64,000 bases of DNA. Origin: Rhodospirillaceae bacterium. Lineage in GTDB: Bacteria; Pseudomonadota; Alphaproteobacteria; Dongiales; Dongiaceae. The stretch covers positions 120,539-184,538 of the forward strand of contig SSEL01000007.1 of NCBI GenBank assembly GCA_008012315.1, given 5' to 3'. The notes beneath the pieces were generated by a model. The model had not been told where the DNA came from. It was given only the letters and a program-made list of their open reading frames with translations, and made no database searches. Positions 18,607-27,740 of the stretch are shown piece after piece; the first letter of the stretch is position 1, and every line of letters begins with the position of its first letter. The translations under genes were made by a program, and so were the position numbers.

Positions 18607-19086
18607 TTACGATTCCGGCGAATCCATCTGCGACTGCAGGTAATTCTGCAGGCCGACCTTGTCGACCAGTTCGAGGTTGGTCTCCAGCCAATCGACATGC
18701 TCTTCCTCGGACTCCAGGATATCTTCCAGCAATTCGCGGGAGATGTAGTCCTGCACCTGTTCGCAATAGGCGATGCCGCTCTTGAGATCGGGCATGGCCT
18801 GCATTTCAAGCTTCAGGTCGCACTCCAACATTTCCTTCACATTTTCGCCGATCAGCAATTTGCCGAGATCCTGCAGATTCGGCACGCCTTCCAGAAACAG
18901 GATGCGCTCGATCAGCTTGTCCGCATGCTTCATCTCATCGATGGATTCTTCATATTCATGCTTCGCCATCTTGCCGAAACCCCAATGCTTCAGCATGCGA
19001 TAATGCAGGAAATACTGGTTGATCGCCGTCAGTTCGTTTTTGAGGACCTTGTTGAGGATCGCGATGACTTTTTTGTCGCCCTTCAT
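18607..19086 (-). CDS. bfr: Bacterioferritin
   Basis: 159 residues, the normal Bfr length. It stores iron in a 24-subunit, haem-containing shell. Ferroxidase ligands match the family: Glu18 ('[16 protein letters not shown]'), Glu51 and His54 in '[20 protein letters not shown]', and later 'EEEHVDWLE'. Met52 in that motif is the haem ligand. The ORF track starts at 19266. I chose ATG 19086, where the family begins ([12 protein letters not shown]) and GGAG lies 12 bases upstream. It is transcribed divergently from the irpA operon with a Fur-box-like site between them. No bfd gene is adjacent. Confidence 0.96.
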   Translation of the reverse strand: MKGDKKVIAILNKVLKNELTAINQYFLHYRMLKHWGFGKMAKHEYEESIDEMKHADKLIERILFLEGVPNLQDLGKLLIGENVKEMLECDLKLEMQAMPDLKSGIAYCEQVQDYISRELLEDILESEEEHVDWLETNLELVDKVGLQNYLQSQMDSPES

Positions 19087-19270
19087 GGCCGGTACTCCGA
19101 ATTGGTTGCATTTGACGGCGGAAATGACCCCGGGACACGCGCCTCCAGGAACAAGGGCACGGACTCTACTGCAAATTGCGCGGGAAATAAAGAAAACCAT
19201 CCAGCGGGCGGGGGTTTTTGCCGCTGGCGATGAGGCTGGATTTCTGCGTGAACCCGCAGTTCGCAATCAT

Positions 19271-19289
19271 GATAATGCGAATGAGTTGC
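19271..19289. promoter_or_regulatory. Fur-box-like sequence between bfr and irpA
   Basis: GATAATGCGAATGAGTTGC agrees at 13 of 19 positions with the classic Fur box, with its first two hexamers GATAAT-GCGAAT best conserved. It lies in the divergent region between bacterioferritin (start 19086) and irpA (start 19427), both of which are iron-controlled in other bacteria. RirA or Irr control is an alternative in alphaproteobacteria, but I see no clear IRO or ICE motif. Confidence 0.45.
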
Positions 19290-19426
19290 AATGTCTAGCC
19301 GGGTGGGTTAATCATCGGCTTGGACCGGCCGCCAGGCGGACTCGCGAATGATCCGGTCGCGAGGGATCGACCAGCGGCGCGCGGTGGGGGATATCCGTTC
19401 ATGTACAGCCTTCGGAGAATGGGGAA

Positions 19427-20725
19427 ATGATCTTGAAGAACAGTTTATTCGGTGCGGCCGCGTTGCTGCTGGCAAGCACGGCCATCATGGCGCCGGCCTT
19501 GGTGACTCCGGCAGAGGCCGCAGCACCCAAGGCCAAGGCGGTGCTGACGCATTACGCCGATCTCGCTTACGCCATGTATGAAGACAGCATCACCACGGCG
19601 CAAGCCCTCGACAAGGCGGTCGATGCCCTGATCGCCGACCCGAACGACAAGACCCTGGCGGCTGCCCGCGATGCCTGGAAAGCGTCGCGCCCGTCCTACC
19701 AGCAGACCGAAGCCTATCGTTTCGGCAATCCGGAAGTCGATGAGCTGGAAGGCACAGTCAATGCCTGGCCGCTCGATGAGGGACTGATCGATTACGTGGC
19801 CGACAATTATGGCGACAGCTCGGATTCGAATCCGCTCTACCGCGCCAATGTCATCGCCAATAAAGAAATCCAGATCGGCAAGGACAAGGTCGATGCCAGC
19901 GTCATCGACAAGAAGCTGATCCAGTCGCTGCAGGAAGCCGGCGGCGTCGAATCCAATGTGGCGATCGGCTACCACGCCATCGAATTCCTGCTCTGGGGCC
20001 AGGATCTGAATGGCACCGGTCCGGGTGCGGGCAATCGCCCGGCGACCGATTACGATCAGAAGAACTGCACCAACGGCAATTGCGATCGCCGTGCCGCCTA
20101 TCTGAAGGCCGCGACTGATCTGCTGGTCGATGACCTGACGGCGATGCGTGATCTCTGGGGCAAGGATGGCACCGCCCGCAAGCGTCTGCTCGGTGGCAAT
20201 GAGAAGGAAGGCCTGGCGATCATCCTGACCGGCCTCGGCAGCCTCTCCTACGGCGAATTGGGCGGCGAACGCACGAAGCTCGGCCTGATGCTGCATGATC
20301 CGGAAGAGGAGCACGATTGCTTCAGCGACAATACCTACAATTCGCATTTCTACGACCAGCAGGGCATGGTCAATGTCTATACCGGCACCTATACACGCAT
20401 CGACGGCAGCGTGATGAAGGGTCCCAGCCTGCATGAATACGCCAAGGCCAAGGCGGCGAAGGCTGATGCCCGCCTGACGGCGGATATGAAGGCGACGACC
20501 GCTGCGATGACGGCGATGAAGCAGACGGGCGACAGCGGCAAGATGGCCTATGACCAGATGATCGGTCCGGACAATCCGGAAGGCAACAAGATCGTCCAGC
20601 ATGTGGTCGATACGCTGGTCACCCAGACGCATGGTGTCGAAGGTGTCGTCTCGGCGCTCGGCCTGAAGATCAAGGTCGAAGGCTCGGACAGCCTGGATAA
20701 TCCCTCGGCGGTCAGCGCCGAGTAA
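19427..20725 (+). CDS. irpA: Imelysin-family iron-regulated protein A
   Basis: 432 residues with a Sec signal peptide (hydrophobic 6-25, 'VTPAEAAA' cleavage region). Imelysin/EfeO-M75 features are 'DAWKASRPSYQQTEAYRFGNP' (about 80-100) and the putative metal motif GxHxxE at residues 181-186 ('GYHAIEFLLWGQD'). A Cys pair ('KNCTNGNCD') follows. IrpA-type proteins are periplasmic or outer-membrane-associated, induced by iron limitation and implicated in iron uptake; the exact chemistry is not settled. It is first of five genes in the same direction. A GC-rich hairpin follows it, which may reduce transcription into the oxidase gene. GGAGAA precedes the ATG at a suitable distance. Confidence 0.92.
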   Translation: MILKNSLFGAAALLLASTAIMAPALVTPAEAAAPKAKAVLTHYADLAYAMYEDSITTAQALDKAVDALIADPNDKTLAAARDAWKASRPSYQQTEAYRFGNPEVDELEGTVNAWPLDEGLIDYVADNYGDSSDSNPLYRANVIANKEIQIGKDKVDASVIDKKLIQSLQEAGGVESNVAIGYHAIEFLLWGQDLNGTGPGAGNRPATDYDQKNCTNGNCDRRAAYLKAATDLLVDDLTAMRDLWGKDGTARKRLLGGNEKEGLAIILTGLGSLSYGELGGERTKLGLMLHDPEEEHDCFSDNTYNSHFYDQQGMVNVYTGTYTRIDGSVMKGPSLHEYAKAKAAKADARLTADMKATTAAMTAMKQTGDSGKMAYDQMIGPDNPEGNKIVQHVVDTLVTQTHGVEGVVSALGLKIKVEGSDSLDNPSAVSAE

Positions 20726-20759
20726 ACAGCGCCTCGGCGCTGCACGAAGCGGTTTGATC

Positions 20760-20796
20760 GGGGCCGGGTCGGGGCGAATTGCTTCGGCCCGGCCCC
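20760..20796 (+). terminator. GC-rich hairpin between irpA and the multicopper oxidase gene
   Basis: GGGGCCGGG (20760-20768) and CCCGGCCCC (20788-20796) form a nine-base perfect stem with a 19-base loop. No U-run follows, so it is more likely an attenuator or mRNA-stability element than a full terminator. Confidence 0.4.
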
Positions 20797-20840
20797 TCAG
20801 CCGTTCTAATGATTGCTTCTTTAGGGTATTGATTGACCGC

Positions 20841-22373
20841 ATGACGAAGCCGCAGGACAACCGGAACGGGATGGGAAATGGCCGTATTCAGCGTCGAGAT
20901 GTGCTGGCGGGGCTGGCCGGCCTGGCCGTCACCGGCATGGCGGCGCCCTTTATCCTGAGAAACGGCCTCAGCGAGCCGGCCGATGCGGCGATGCCGTTCG
21001 TCTATCCCACCGCACCGCAACCGCCGGCCGATGCCTCCATCGTCGATGTCACGCTGACGCCGAAATTCCGTACGCGTCAGATGCTGCCGGCGCCGGCAGG
21101 GTTGAGCCAGATCGCCGGTTATGGCGACAAGCCGGAGATGACGGTGATCCGGCTGAAGCAGGGACAGTGGCTGCGCGCCAAGCTGGTCAATCAACTCAGT
21201 GAACATACCTCGGTTCACTGGCATGGCATCCGCCTGCCCAATGCGATGGACGGCGTTCCCTATATGACGCAGCCGCCGGTACAGCCGGGCGACAGCTTCA
21301 CCTATGCCTTTCAGCCGCCCGATACCGGCACCTTCTTCTTTCACCCTCATTGCAACACGGTGGAGCAATATGGCCGCGGTCTGGTCGGCGCGCTGATCAT
21401 CGAGGGTGACGAGACGCGGCCCAAAGATGCCGATGTGATCTGCGCCTATCGCGACTGGCGCCTGAAGCCCGATGGCAGTTTCGATGACCTGATGACGGAG
21501 AAGGGAGCCGCGACCGCCGGCACCTTCGGCCAGTACGCCACCATGAACGGGCAGCCTTTGCCGTTCCGCCAGGACGCGCCGGCCAATGGCGATGTCCGGC
21601 TGCGCGTACTCAATCTCGATGTGACGCGCATCCTGGAGATCGGCGTCGAGGGTGCCGAAGCCTGGGTGATCGCCACGGATGGCAATGCGACCGATCCGGT
21701 GAAACTCGACACCTGGAAGATCGGCCCGGCGATGCGTCTGGATCTGCTGCTGCGGATGCCGCGTCAAGCCGGTGCGACGGTTCAGGTGTTCAACTACTTC
21801 TCACCGCGGCCCGTCCTGCTGACAGAATTGACGGCCGGCAAGACGCAACTGGACAAGCCGGCTTTCGCGCCGGATCTGCTGAAGCCCGCGCATCTGCCGG
21901 AACCCAAGCTCGACGGCGCCGGGCAGTTGCCGATGCGGCTCAGCGCGGCCTCCTCGCAATCGGCGACCTCGGCGGAGCTCAAGCTGCCGGATGGCGAGGT
22001 CCTGCGGATCGCCGATGCGCTCTGCCTGACGCCGCATACGTTCTGGGCGATCAACGGCCAGGCTTGGCCGGCCCAGGGGCATGAGGTCCTGCCGCCGCCG
22101 CTCTACAAGCTGGCCAAGGGGCGCAGCTATGTTTTCGAAGTCGCCAATGTGACGCCGCGCGTCCATCCCATTCATCTGCACGGTCATACGTTCAAAGTGC
22201 TGGAGTCCGATCGCAACACCATCGTGCCGCATTTCGCCGATACGACCTTGGTCTATCCCAAGGAGCGGCTGCGCATTGCTTTCGTCGCCGACAATCCCGG
22301 CGACTGGATGGTGCATTGCCATATCATCGAGCACCAGGAGACCGGCATGATGGGTTTCTTCCGGGTGGCTTGA
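20841..22373 (+). CDS. Multicopper oxidase, Tat-exported (FtsP/CueO-like)
   Basis: 510 residues from ATG 20841; ATG 20871 is an alternative and the ORF-track start at 20754 is too long. The N-terminus carries a twin-arginine signal ('IQRRDVLAGLAGLAV'). All four copper motifs are present: HWHG at 126-129, HPHC at 168-171, HPIHLHGH at 442-449 and HCHIIEHQETGMM at 492-504, with Cys493 as T1 ligand and Met503 in the axial position. It should oxidise a metal or phenolic substrate in the periplasm with O2. Placement between irpA and the DUF1111/imelysin genes suggests ferroxidase activity serving iron uptake. Cuprous oxidase or laccase activity is the alternative. The next gene starts two bases after its stop. 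Confidence 0.9.
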   Translation: MTKPQDNRNGMGNGRIQRRDVLAGLAGLAVTGMAAPFILRNGLSEPADAAMPFVYPTAPQPPADASIVDVTLTPKFRTRQMLPAPAGLSQIAGYGDKPEMTVIRLKQGQWLRAKLVNQLSEHTSVHWHGIRLPNAMDGVPYMTQPPVQPGDSFTYAFQPPDTGTFFFHPHCNTVEQYGRGLVGALIIEGDETRPKDADVICAYRDWRLKPDGSFDDLMTEKGAATAGTFGQYATMNGQPLPFRQDAPANGDVRLRVLNLDVTRILEIGVEGAEAWVIATDGNATDPVKLDTWKIGPAMRLDLLLRMPRQAGATVQVFNYFSPRPVLLTELTAGKTQLDKPAFAPDLLKPAHLPEPKLDGAGQLPMRLSAASSQSATSAELKLPDGEVLRIADALCLTPHTFWAINGQAWPAQGHEVLPPPLYKLAKGRSYVFEVANVTPRVHPIHLHGHTFKVLESDRNTIVPHFADTTLVYPKERLRIAFVADNPGDWMVHCHIIEHQETGMMGFFRVA

Positions 22374-22374
22374 G

Positions 22375-23745
22375 ATGCGCCGTTTCGTCGCTTTCCTTCT
22401 CGGAACCTGTCTTGCCGGTACCTTTGTGACGCCGGCGGGTGCCGAGGAACAGGTCGCGCAACGCCAGGAGCAATCCCTGCGCCGCGCCGTGCAGCCGGAT
22501 GCGCAAATGCCGGATGGCAAGCGGATGGATTTCGATCTCGGCTTCGGCCTGTTCAAGCGCAATTGGGTTGCCGCGCCATCTTCGACCCAGGCTGTCGATG
22601 GGCTGGGGCCGCTCTATAACGCGCGCTCCTGCAATGTCTGCCATCCCGGCGGCGCACGGCCGAATGCGCTGCTCGACAAACATGGCGACCCTGTGCCGGG
22701 CCTCACCGTGCATCTGGGGCAGGCGGGTAAGGCGGGAGAGGCGGCACAACCCGATCCGGTCTATGGCGAACAGGTCCAGACGCAGGCGCTGCCCGGCCAG
22801 CAGCCGGAGGCGCGCCTTAGCCTTACCATGATCGATGGACCGGTGATTGCATTGGCCGGTGGCGAAAAGGTGCAGTTACAACGGCCGGAAATGCAGTTGT
22901 CGCAACTGGCTTTCGGTGACCTGGCGGCCGACAGCCATGCCGGCTTCCGCCTGGCGCCGGCCATTCATGGGCTCGGCCTGCTCGATCGCATTCCCGATGC
23001 CGAGATACTCGCCCAGGCGAAGCGCGCGAAAGCCGATGGCATTGCCGGGCGGGTCAATTGGGTGCCGGATGCCATCAGCGGCGAGAACCGGATCGGCCGT
23101 TTCGGCTGGAAAGCCGTGCAGCCGACGCTGGCGCAGCAGGATGCGCATGCCTTCAATGTCGATATCGGCATGTCGACGACGGTCTATCCAAGGCCGGCGG
23201 GTGATTGCTCGACCAGCCAGAAGGATTGCCTGGCCGCGCCCAACGGCAATTCGCCGCAATTCGGCAATGTCGAGATCGCCGAGCCGATGCGCCATCTGAT
23301 CGACAGCTTCGTTTCCTTCGCCATGCTGCCGCCGCAGCGCCAACGCGACATCGACAGGATTGTCGCCGGCGAGAAGCTGTTCATGGCGGCCGGCTGCCAT
23401 AGCTGTCATCGGCCGAGCTACGATCTGCCGGCGACCGCCGGATTGCCGGCGCGGCGCATCACCCCCTATACCGATCTGCTGCTGCATGACATGGGGCCCG
23501 GCCTTGCCGATGGCGTGGCTGAAGGCATGGCAAGCGGCAGTGAATGGCGCACACAGCCGCTCTGGCGTCTGGGCCATGCGGTTGCCGGGGATGCGCCGGC
23601 TGCTTTGCTGCATGACGGCCGGGCACGGAGCATTCTCGAAGCCGTGCTATGGCATGGCGGCGAAGCGGCGGCGGCGCAGCAACGCGTGGTCGCCATGTCG
23701 CCCGATGAACGTACAAGTTTGATCGCTTTTCTGCGATCTCTATGA
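22375..23745 (+). CDS. DUF1111 dihaem c-type cytochrome (thiol oxidoreductase-like)
   Basis: 456 residues with a Sec signal (MRRFVAFLLGTCLAGTFVTPAGAEE). Haem c motifs are CNVCH (about residue 83-87, after 'GPLYNARS') and CHSCH (about 341, 'MAAGCHSCHRPSY'). C-terminal features typical of dihaem peroxidase-like DUF1111 proteins are 'YTDLLLHDMGPGLAD', 'WRLGH' and 'LLHDGRARSILEAVLWHGGEA'. These periplasmic proteins commonly lie between two imelysin genes. They are thought to assist electron transfer in iron uptake, though no activity is proven. The start is two bases after the oxidase stop, so translation is coupled. Confidence 0.93.
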   Translation: MRRFVAFLLGTCLAGTFVTPAGAEEQVAQRQEQSLRRAVQPDAQMPDGKRMDFDLGFGLFKRNWVAAPSSTQAVDGLGPLYNARSCNVCHPGGARPNALLDKHGDPVPGLTVHLGQAGKAGEAAQPDPVYGEQVQTQALPGQQPEARLSLTMIDGPVIALAGGEKVQLQRPEMQLSQLAFGDLAADSHAGFRLAPAIHGLGLLDRIPDAEILAQAKRAKADGIAGRVNWVPDAISGENRIGRFGWKAVQPTLAQQDAHAFNVDIGMSTTVYPRPAGDCSTSQKDCLAAPNGNSPQFGNVEIAEPMRHLIDSFVSFAMLPPQRQRDIDRIVAGEKLFMAAGCHSCHRPSYDLPATAGLPARRITPYTDLLLHDMGPGLADGVAEGMASGSEWRTQPLWRLGHAVAGDAPAALLHDGRARSILEAVLWHGGEAAAAQQRVVAMSPDERTSLIAFLRSL

Positions 23746-23779
23746 TTTCAGAAAGCATAATGCCGATGAGGACAAGAGC

Positions 23780-24883
23780 ATGAAACTGACCCGACGCCAT
23801 TCCCTGTTGAGTGTGATCGCAACGGCGTTGTGGCAATTGCTGCCCCATGGCGCACGTGCTGCCGATAAATATGCGGCCTTCAATGCGGCTTTCGCGACGG
23901 ATATCGCGATGCCGAGCCTCAAGGCTTTTGCGGCTGCCACCGAGGCGCAGGTCAAAGCCGCGACTACCTTCAAGGCAAAGCCGGACGGGGCAAGCCTTGA
24001 TGGCTTGCATAAGGCCTTTGGCGATGTCTCGGATGCCTGGATGAGGGCGCAATTGCTGCGCTTCGGGCCACTGTCGCAGGAGCAGCGGATGGACCGCGTC
24101 GAATATTGGCCGGAGCGCCGCAGTATCACCGACAAGCAGCTTGCCGGCCTGGTCGGTGCGGCCGATACCGCCAAGCTGGCGCCGGATGTCTTCGCCCGGG
24201 CCAGCGTGGCGGTACAGGGGCTGGGTGCGCTGGAACGTCTGATCCATGACGGCGACAACCCGCTGCAACGTTTTACCGACGGATCGCCGGCCGCCACCTA
24301 TCGCCTGGCGCTGGTGGCGGCGATTGCCGACAACCTGCATCGGATCGCGCATGAGGCGCTGGCCGATTGGCAGGCGCTGGAACCGAAACTGGCGAAGGGC
24401 GATCAGGCGGGATTGGCGGCGACACCGATGGAGGCGACCGGGCAGATCTATGCCGGTTTGCTGACCACCATGCAGATCGTCGGCGACCAGAAGATCGGCC
24501 TGCCCTTGGGCAAGAGCATCGATCTTGCCAAGCCGAAAATGGCGGAACAGCGGCGCGCCGGCCGGTCCTTGCAGAATATCGCGCTGAATTTGAAGGCCGT
24601 GCGCCATGCCGTGACCGGCAAAGACGCCGGCTCTTTCGCCAGCTTCCTCGGCGCGACGGATATCGAACCGCGCCTGTCGGCGGCATTCGACGAATGCGAC
24701 ATAGCGCTCGCGGATATCAAGCAGCCGCTGCCGGACGCGGTCGTCGATGACAAGGGTGGCCGCCGGAAGGTGGAGATGTTCTATGTGAAGCTCAACCTGG
24801 TGCGGGATATCCTGACCCAGGAGATGCCGGGCGCCATCGGCATCACGCTCGGCTTCAACGATCTCGACGGAGACGGCTCGTAA
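23780..24883 (+). CDS. Second imelysin-family protein
   Basis: 367 residues with a signal peptide ('LTRRHSLLSVIATALWQLLPHGARAA'). 'DAWMRAQLLRFGPL' is the second-imelysin counterpart of the first protein's 'DAWKASRPSYQQTE'. The metal-motif position reads 'GLGALERLI', so the His of GxHxxE is replaced and only the Glu remains. The same difference is typical of the second imelysin in these operons. The protein may be a structural partner of IrpA rather than a metal binder. It lies 34 bases after the DUF1111 gene and 24 before the DUF1513 gene. Confidence 0.88.
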   Translation: MKLTRRHSLLSVIATALWQLLPHGARAADKYAAFNAAFATDIAMPSLKAFAAATEAQVKAATTFKAKPDGASLDGLHKAFGDVSDAWMRAQLLRFGPLSQEQRMDRVEYWPERRSITDKQLAGLVGAADTAKLAPDVFARASVAVQGLGALERLIHDGDNPLQRFTDGSPAATYRLALVAAIADNLHRIAHEALADWQALEPKLAKGDQAGLAATPMEATGQIYAGLLTTMQIVGDQKIGLPLGKSIDLAKPKMAEQRRAGRSLQNIALNLKAVRHAVTGKDAGSFASFLGATDIEPRLSAAFDECDIALADIKQPLPDAVVDDKGGRRKVEMFYVKLNLVRDILTQEMPGAIGITLGFNDLDGDGS

Positions 24884-24907
24884 CCATATCCGGGACGGAG
24901 AAAAGCG

Positions 24908-26035
24908 ATGAATCGTCGTCACTTTCTGTCAGGCAGCGTCCAGGCCTTGATGGCCGGCATCGGTACGGCCTTCGGTCGGAAGAAGGCGAAGGCGGCGGAT
25001 GATGCGCCCCGTTTCCTCAGCGCCTGCGGTGTCGCTGATAAAGGCGGCAAGCTCGCCTTCGCGGCGGCGGCGATCGACGGCGCTGGCGATGCGGTGCTGG
25101 AGTCCGCCTTGCAGATGCGGGCTCATGAAATCGCCTTGCATCCTGATGGCGCGCGTTTCCTCGCGGTCGGCCGTCAGCCCGGGCGTTATAGCTGCATGAT
25201 CGATCTCAGCGATGGCCGGAAGCTCTATGACCTGAGCATTGCCGACGATCATGAGTTCAACGGTCATGCCGTCTTTCCCGGTAAGGGTGCGCAGATCATC
25301 GCCACCGAAGAACATGTCGAAACCTCCGTCGGACGGCTTGGTTTCTACGATGCGGCGACGGGCGCCTGGCTGCAGGGCTGGCCCAGCCATGGCATCGAGC
25401 CGCATGAACTGATTCTCGATGAGAAGAACAATCGCCTGATCGTTGCCAATGGCGGCATCCTGCAGCGCCATGCCGTGGGCGAGGTCGATTCCAGCCTCGT
25501 CATCCTGGACCTGCGCGACGGCAAGCCGATTGCTGCGGGCCGGTTGCCGGAAGATCTCGCCTCGCTGTCGATGCGGCATATGGCACTGACCGCCAAAGGT
25601 GATGTCGTCTGCGGCATGCAGGACCAGGACGCACAAAGCGATCTCCGGCCCCTCGTCTGTCTGCTCGGCCCGGCCGGGAATATCCGCTTCCTCGATATTC
25701 CCCGCGATCTTGCCATGACCCTGCGTGGCTATGTCGGCAGTGTTGCGGTCGATGCCAGCGGCTGGGTCGCCTGCGCCACCTCGCCCAAGGGCAATGTCGC
25801 CATGTTCTGGGATCTGCGCCGCGAGGCGTGGCTGGGCCAGGTCACCGTCGCTGATGGCTGCGGCGTTGCTGGCAATGGCAAAGCCGGCGGCTTCGTGGTG
25901 ACGGGCGGGAAGGGCGATATCGTCGAGATTGCGACCTTGGATGCCGGTGGCCGGCCGATGCAGCCGAAAGCTCGGGCGCTCGCCAAGAATGCCCGCTGGC
26001 ACTGGGACAATCACCTGACCCGCATTCCGGCCTGA
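24908..26035 (+). CDS. DUF1513 beta-propeller protein
   Basis: 375 residues with a twin-arginine-like signal (MNRRHFLSGSVQALMAG). Repeated blade-like segments follow ('HEIALHPDGARFLAVGRQPG', 'HGIEPHELILDEKNNRLIVANGG', 'VGSVAVDASGWVACATSPKGN'), ending 'ARWHWDNHLTRI', which is characteristic of DUF1513. This family is the usual last gene of imelysin operons. Its function is unknown; the seven-bladed propeller suggests a periplasmic binding platform. It ends five bases from the convergent permease gene. Confidence 0.9.
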   Translation: MNRRHFLSGSVQALMAGIGTAFGRKKAKAADDAPRFLSACGVADKGGKLAFAAAAIDGAGDAVLESALQMRAHEIALHPDGARFLAVGRQPGRYSCMIDLSDGRKLYDLSIADDHEFNGHAVFPGKGAQIIATEEHVETSVGRLGFYDAATGAWLQGWPSHGIEPHELILDEKNNRLIVANGGILQRHAVGEVDSSLVILDLRDGKPIAAGRLPEDLASLSMRHMALTAKGDVVCGMQDQDAQSDLRPLVCLLGPAGNIRFLDIPRDLAMTLRGYVGSVAVDASGWVACATSPKGNVAMFWDLRREAWLGQVTVADGCGVAGNGKAGGFVVTGGKGDIVEIATLDAGGRPMQPKARALAKNARWHWDNHLTRIPA

Positions 26036-26040
26036 GCTTG

Positions 26041-26835
26041 TCAGGCTGCGGCACGGCTCTGGCGATAGAGCCGGATGCAGGTGGCGGCCAGCGTGATGAC
26101 GATGACCAGGGTGCCGACGGCGGCCACGGTCGGATCGATGTTGTCGCGGATGCCGTTCCAGATCGCCTTGGGCAAGGTCATGATCTTCTGGCTGCTGATG
26201 AAGAGCGTGACGACGATCTCGTCCCAGGAGGCGAGAAAGGCGAGCACCGCGCCGGAGAGAATACCGGGCCGGATCACCGGCACGATGATCAGCCACATCG
26301 CTTCCCAGGCATTGGCGCCGAGATTGCGCGCCGCCTGTTCCAGCCGTCCGTCGAAATTGCTGAGCGATGTCGTCACGGTGATGATGACATAGGGTATCGC
26401 CAGCACCGCATGGGCGATGATGACGCCCACGTAAGAATCGAGCAGCCCGAAAACCACCCAGGCCTTGTAGAAGGCGAGGGCGGAGACGATCGGCGGCACG
26501 ATCAACGGCATCAGCATCAGGTTGCGCAGGGAATCGCCGAAGCGGCTGGCGATGCGCCACAGGCCGATCGCGCCCAATGTCCCGGTGATGACCGCCAGGA
26601 TCGCCGCGAGAACGGCGATCAGCAGGCTTTGCCCGATGGCACCGAGCCAGAGCGGGTTGCTGAAGAGATTCTGGTAGTGCCGCAGCGACAGGCCTTCATC
26701 CGGCAGCGAGAGATAATGATGCGTGGTGAAGGAAACCGGGATGATGACGAAGCTGGGCAGCAGCAGGAACAGTGCGCCAGCCCAGCCCAGCAGCTTGGCG
26801 ACGGAGATCGAGGAACTGCGTCCAAAGTCGATCAT
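26041..26835 (-). CDS. Polyamine-type ABC transporter permease (PotC-like)
   Basis: 264 residues, six membrane segments, with the binding-protein-dependent permease (EAA) loop 'LEQAARNLGANAWEAMWLIIVPVIRPG' near residue 180. This docks the ATPase. It overlaps the partner permease by one base (ATGA-type) and is last in the operon that begins with the amidinotransferase. The family covers spermidine/putrescine transporters and relatives for other cationic substrates. The substrate here is not determined by sequence. Confidence 0.9.
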   Translation of the reverse strand: MIDFGRSSSISVAKLLGWAGALFLLLPSFVIIPVSFTTHHYLSLPDEGLSLRHYQNLFSNPLWLGAIGQSLLIAVLAAILAVITGTLGAIGLWRIASRFGDSLRNLMLMPLIVPPIVSALAFYKAWVVFGLLDSYVGVIIAHAVLAIPYVIITVTTSLSNFDGRLEQAARNLGANAWEAMWLIIVPVIRPGILSGAVLAFLASWDEIVVTLFISSQKIMTLPKAIWNGIRDNIDPTVAAVGTLVIVITLAATCIRLYRQSRAAA

Positions 26836-27719
26836 CAGCCGCCCCCCAGCATCTTGCGCATATCCATGCTGCGGGACAGCGCGCCGATCAGCAGCAGGAC
26901 GACCACCAGCAGCGCCGTCGCCAGGGCAGAAGCCAGCCCCCAGCGCAGGGTCTGTTGCATCTGCACGGTGATATATTCGGCGATCATCACGGTATTGCCG
27001 CCGCCCAGGATGATCGGCGTCACGAAGAAGCCGAGGGTCATGATGAAGACCAGGATCAAGGCGGCGAAGATGCCGGGCTTGGTCAGCGGCATGAAGATCT
27101 TGACGAAGCTTTGCACCGGCCCGGCGCCGAGGCCGCGCGAAGCGGCGATCAGGCTGGGATTGATGCCATCCATGCTGGCCAGCAGCGGCAGGACGGCGTA
27201 GGGCACCATGTAATGCACCATGCCGACCAGGACGCCGAATTCGTTATTGGTCATGGAGAGCGGCGTCGAGATGGCGCCGAAGCTCATCAGGAAACTGTTG
27301 ATGACTCCTTCGCTGCGCAGCAAGGTGACCCAGGCGAAGGCGCGGACCAGGACCGACATCCAGAACGGCACCAGGATCGCGAACATCAGCATGCTGCGCG
27401 TGCGCGGCGGTGCAATCGCCACGGTGAAGGCGATCATATAGCCGATCACGACGGAAAAGACGGTGGTGATCGTGCAGATCCGCAAGGTGGTGAGGACGAC
27501 GCGCTTGATCGCCCGGTTGTCGAACAGCTTGATGTAATTGTCCGGTCCGACCGCCGGATCGCTCAGGCTGATCCAGAAGACCTGGAACAGCGGCAGCAGG
27601 AAGAAGACGAGAAGGCAGAGCAGGACCGGCAGGACGAACAGCCAATAGACCTGGTCCTGCCGATTGCCGATGGGGAGCAGCTTGCGGCGAGATGTGCCGG
27701 CCGCGACCTCGGTTGCCAT
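26835..27719 (-). CDS. Polyamine-type ABC transporter permease (PotB-like)
   Basis: 294 residues with six or seven membrane segments, a cytosolic N-terminus ('VAAGTSRRKLLPIGNRQD') and the EAA loop 'LIAASRGLGAGPVQSFVKIFMPLTKPG' near residue 200. It starts 21 bases after the binding-protein gene and overlaps the second permease. Together with 26041-26835 it forms the heterodimeric membrane channel. Confidence 0.9.
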   Translation of the reverse strand: MATEVAAGTSRRKLLPIGNRQDQVYWLFVLPVLLCLLVFFLLPLFQVFWISLSDPAVGPDNYIKLFDNRAIKRVVLTTLRICTITTVFSVVIGYMIAFTVAIAPPRTRSMLMFAILVPFWMSVLVRAFAWVTLLRSEGVINSFLMSFGAISTPLSMTNNEFGVLVGMVHYMVPYAVLPLLASMDGINPSLIAASRGLGAGPVQSFVKIFMPLTKPGIFAALILVFIMTLGFFVTPIILGGGNTVMIAEYITVQMQQTLRWGLASALATALLVVVLLLIGALSRSMDMRKMLGGG

Positions 27720-27740
27720 AGCCCTGCCTTCTCGCGTTTC

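Noticed and set aside
19445-20860. 471-codon minus-strand ORF opposite irpA
   Set aside because: Antisense shadow; irpA has signal peptide, GYHAIE motif and ribosome binding site.
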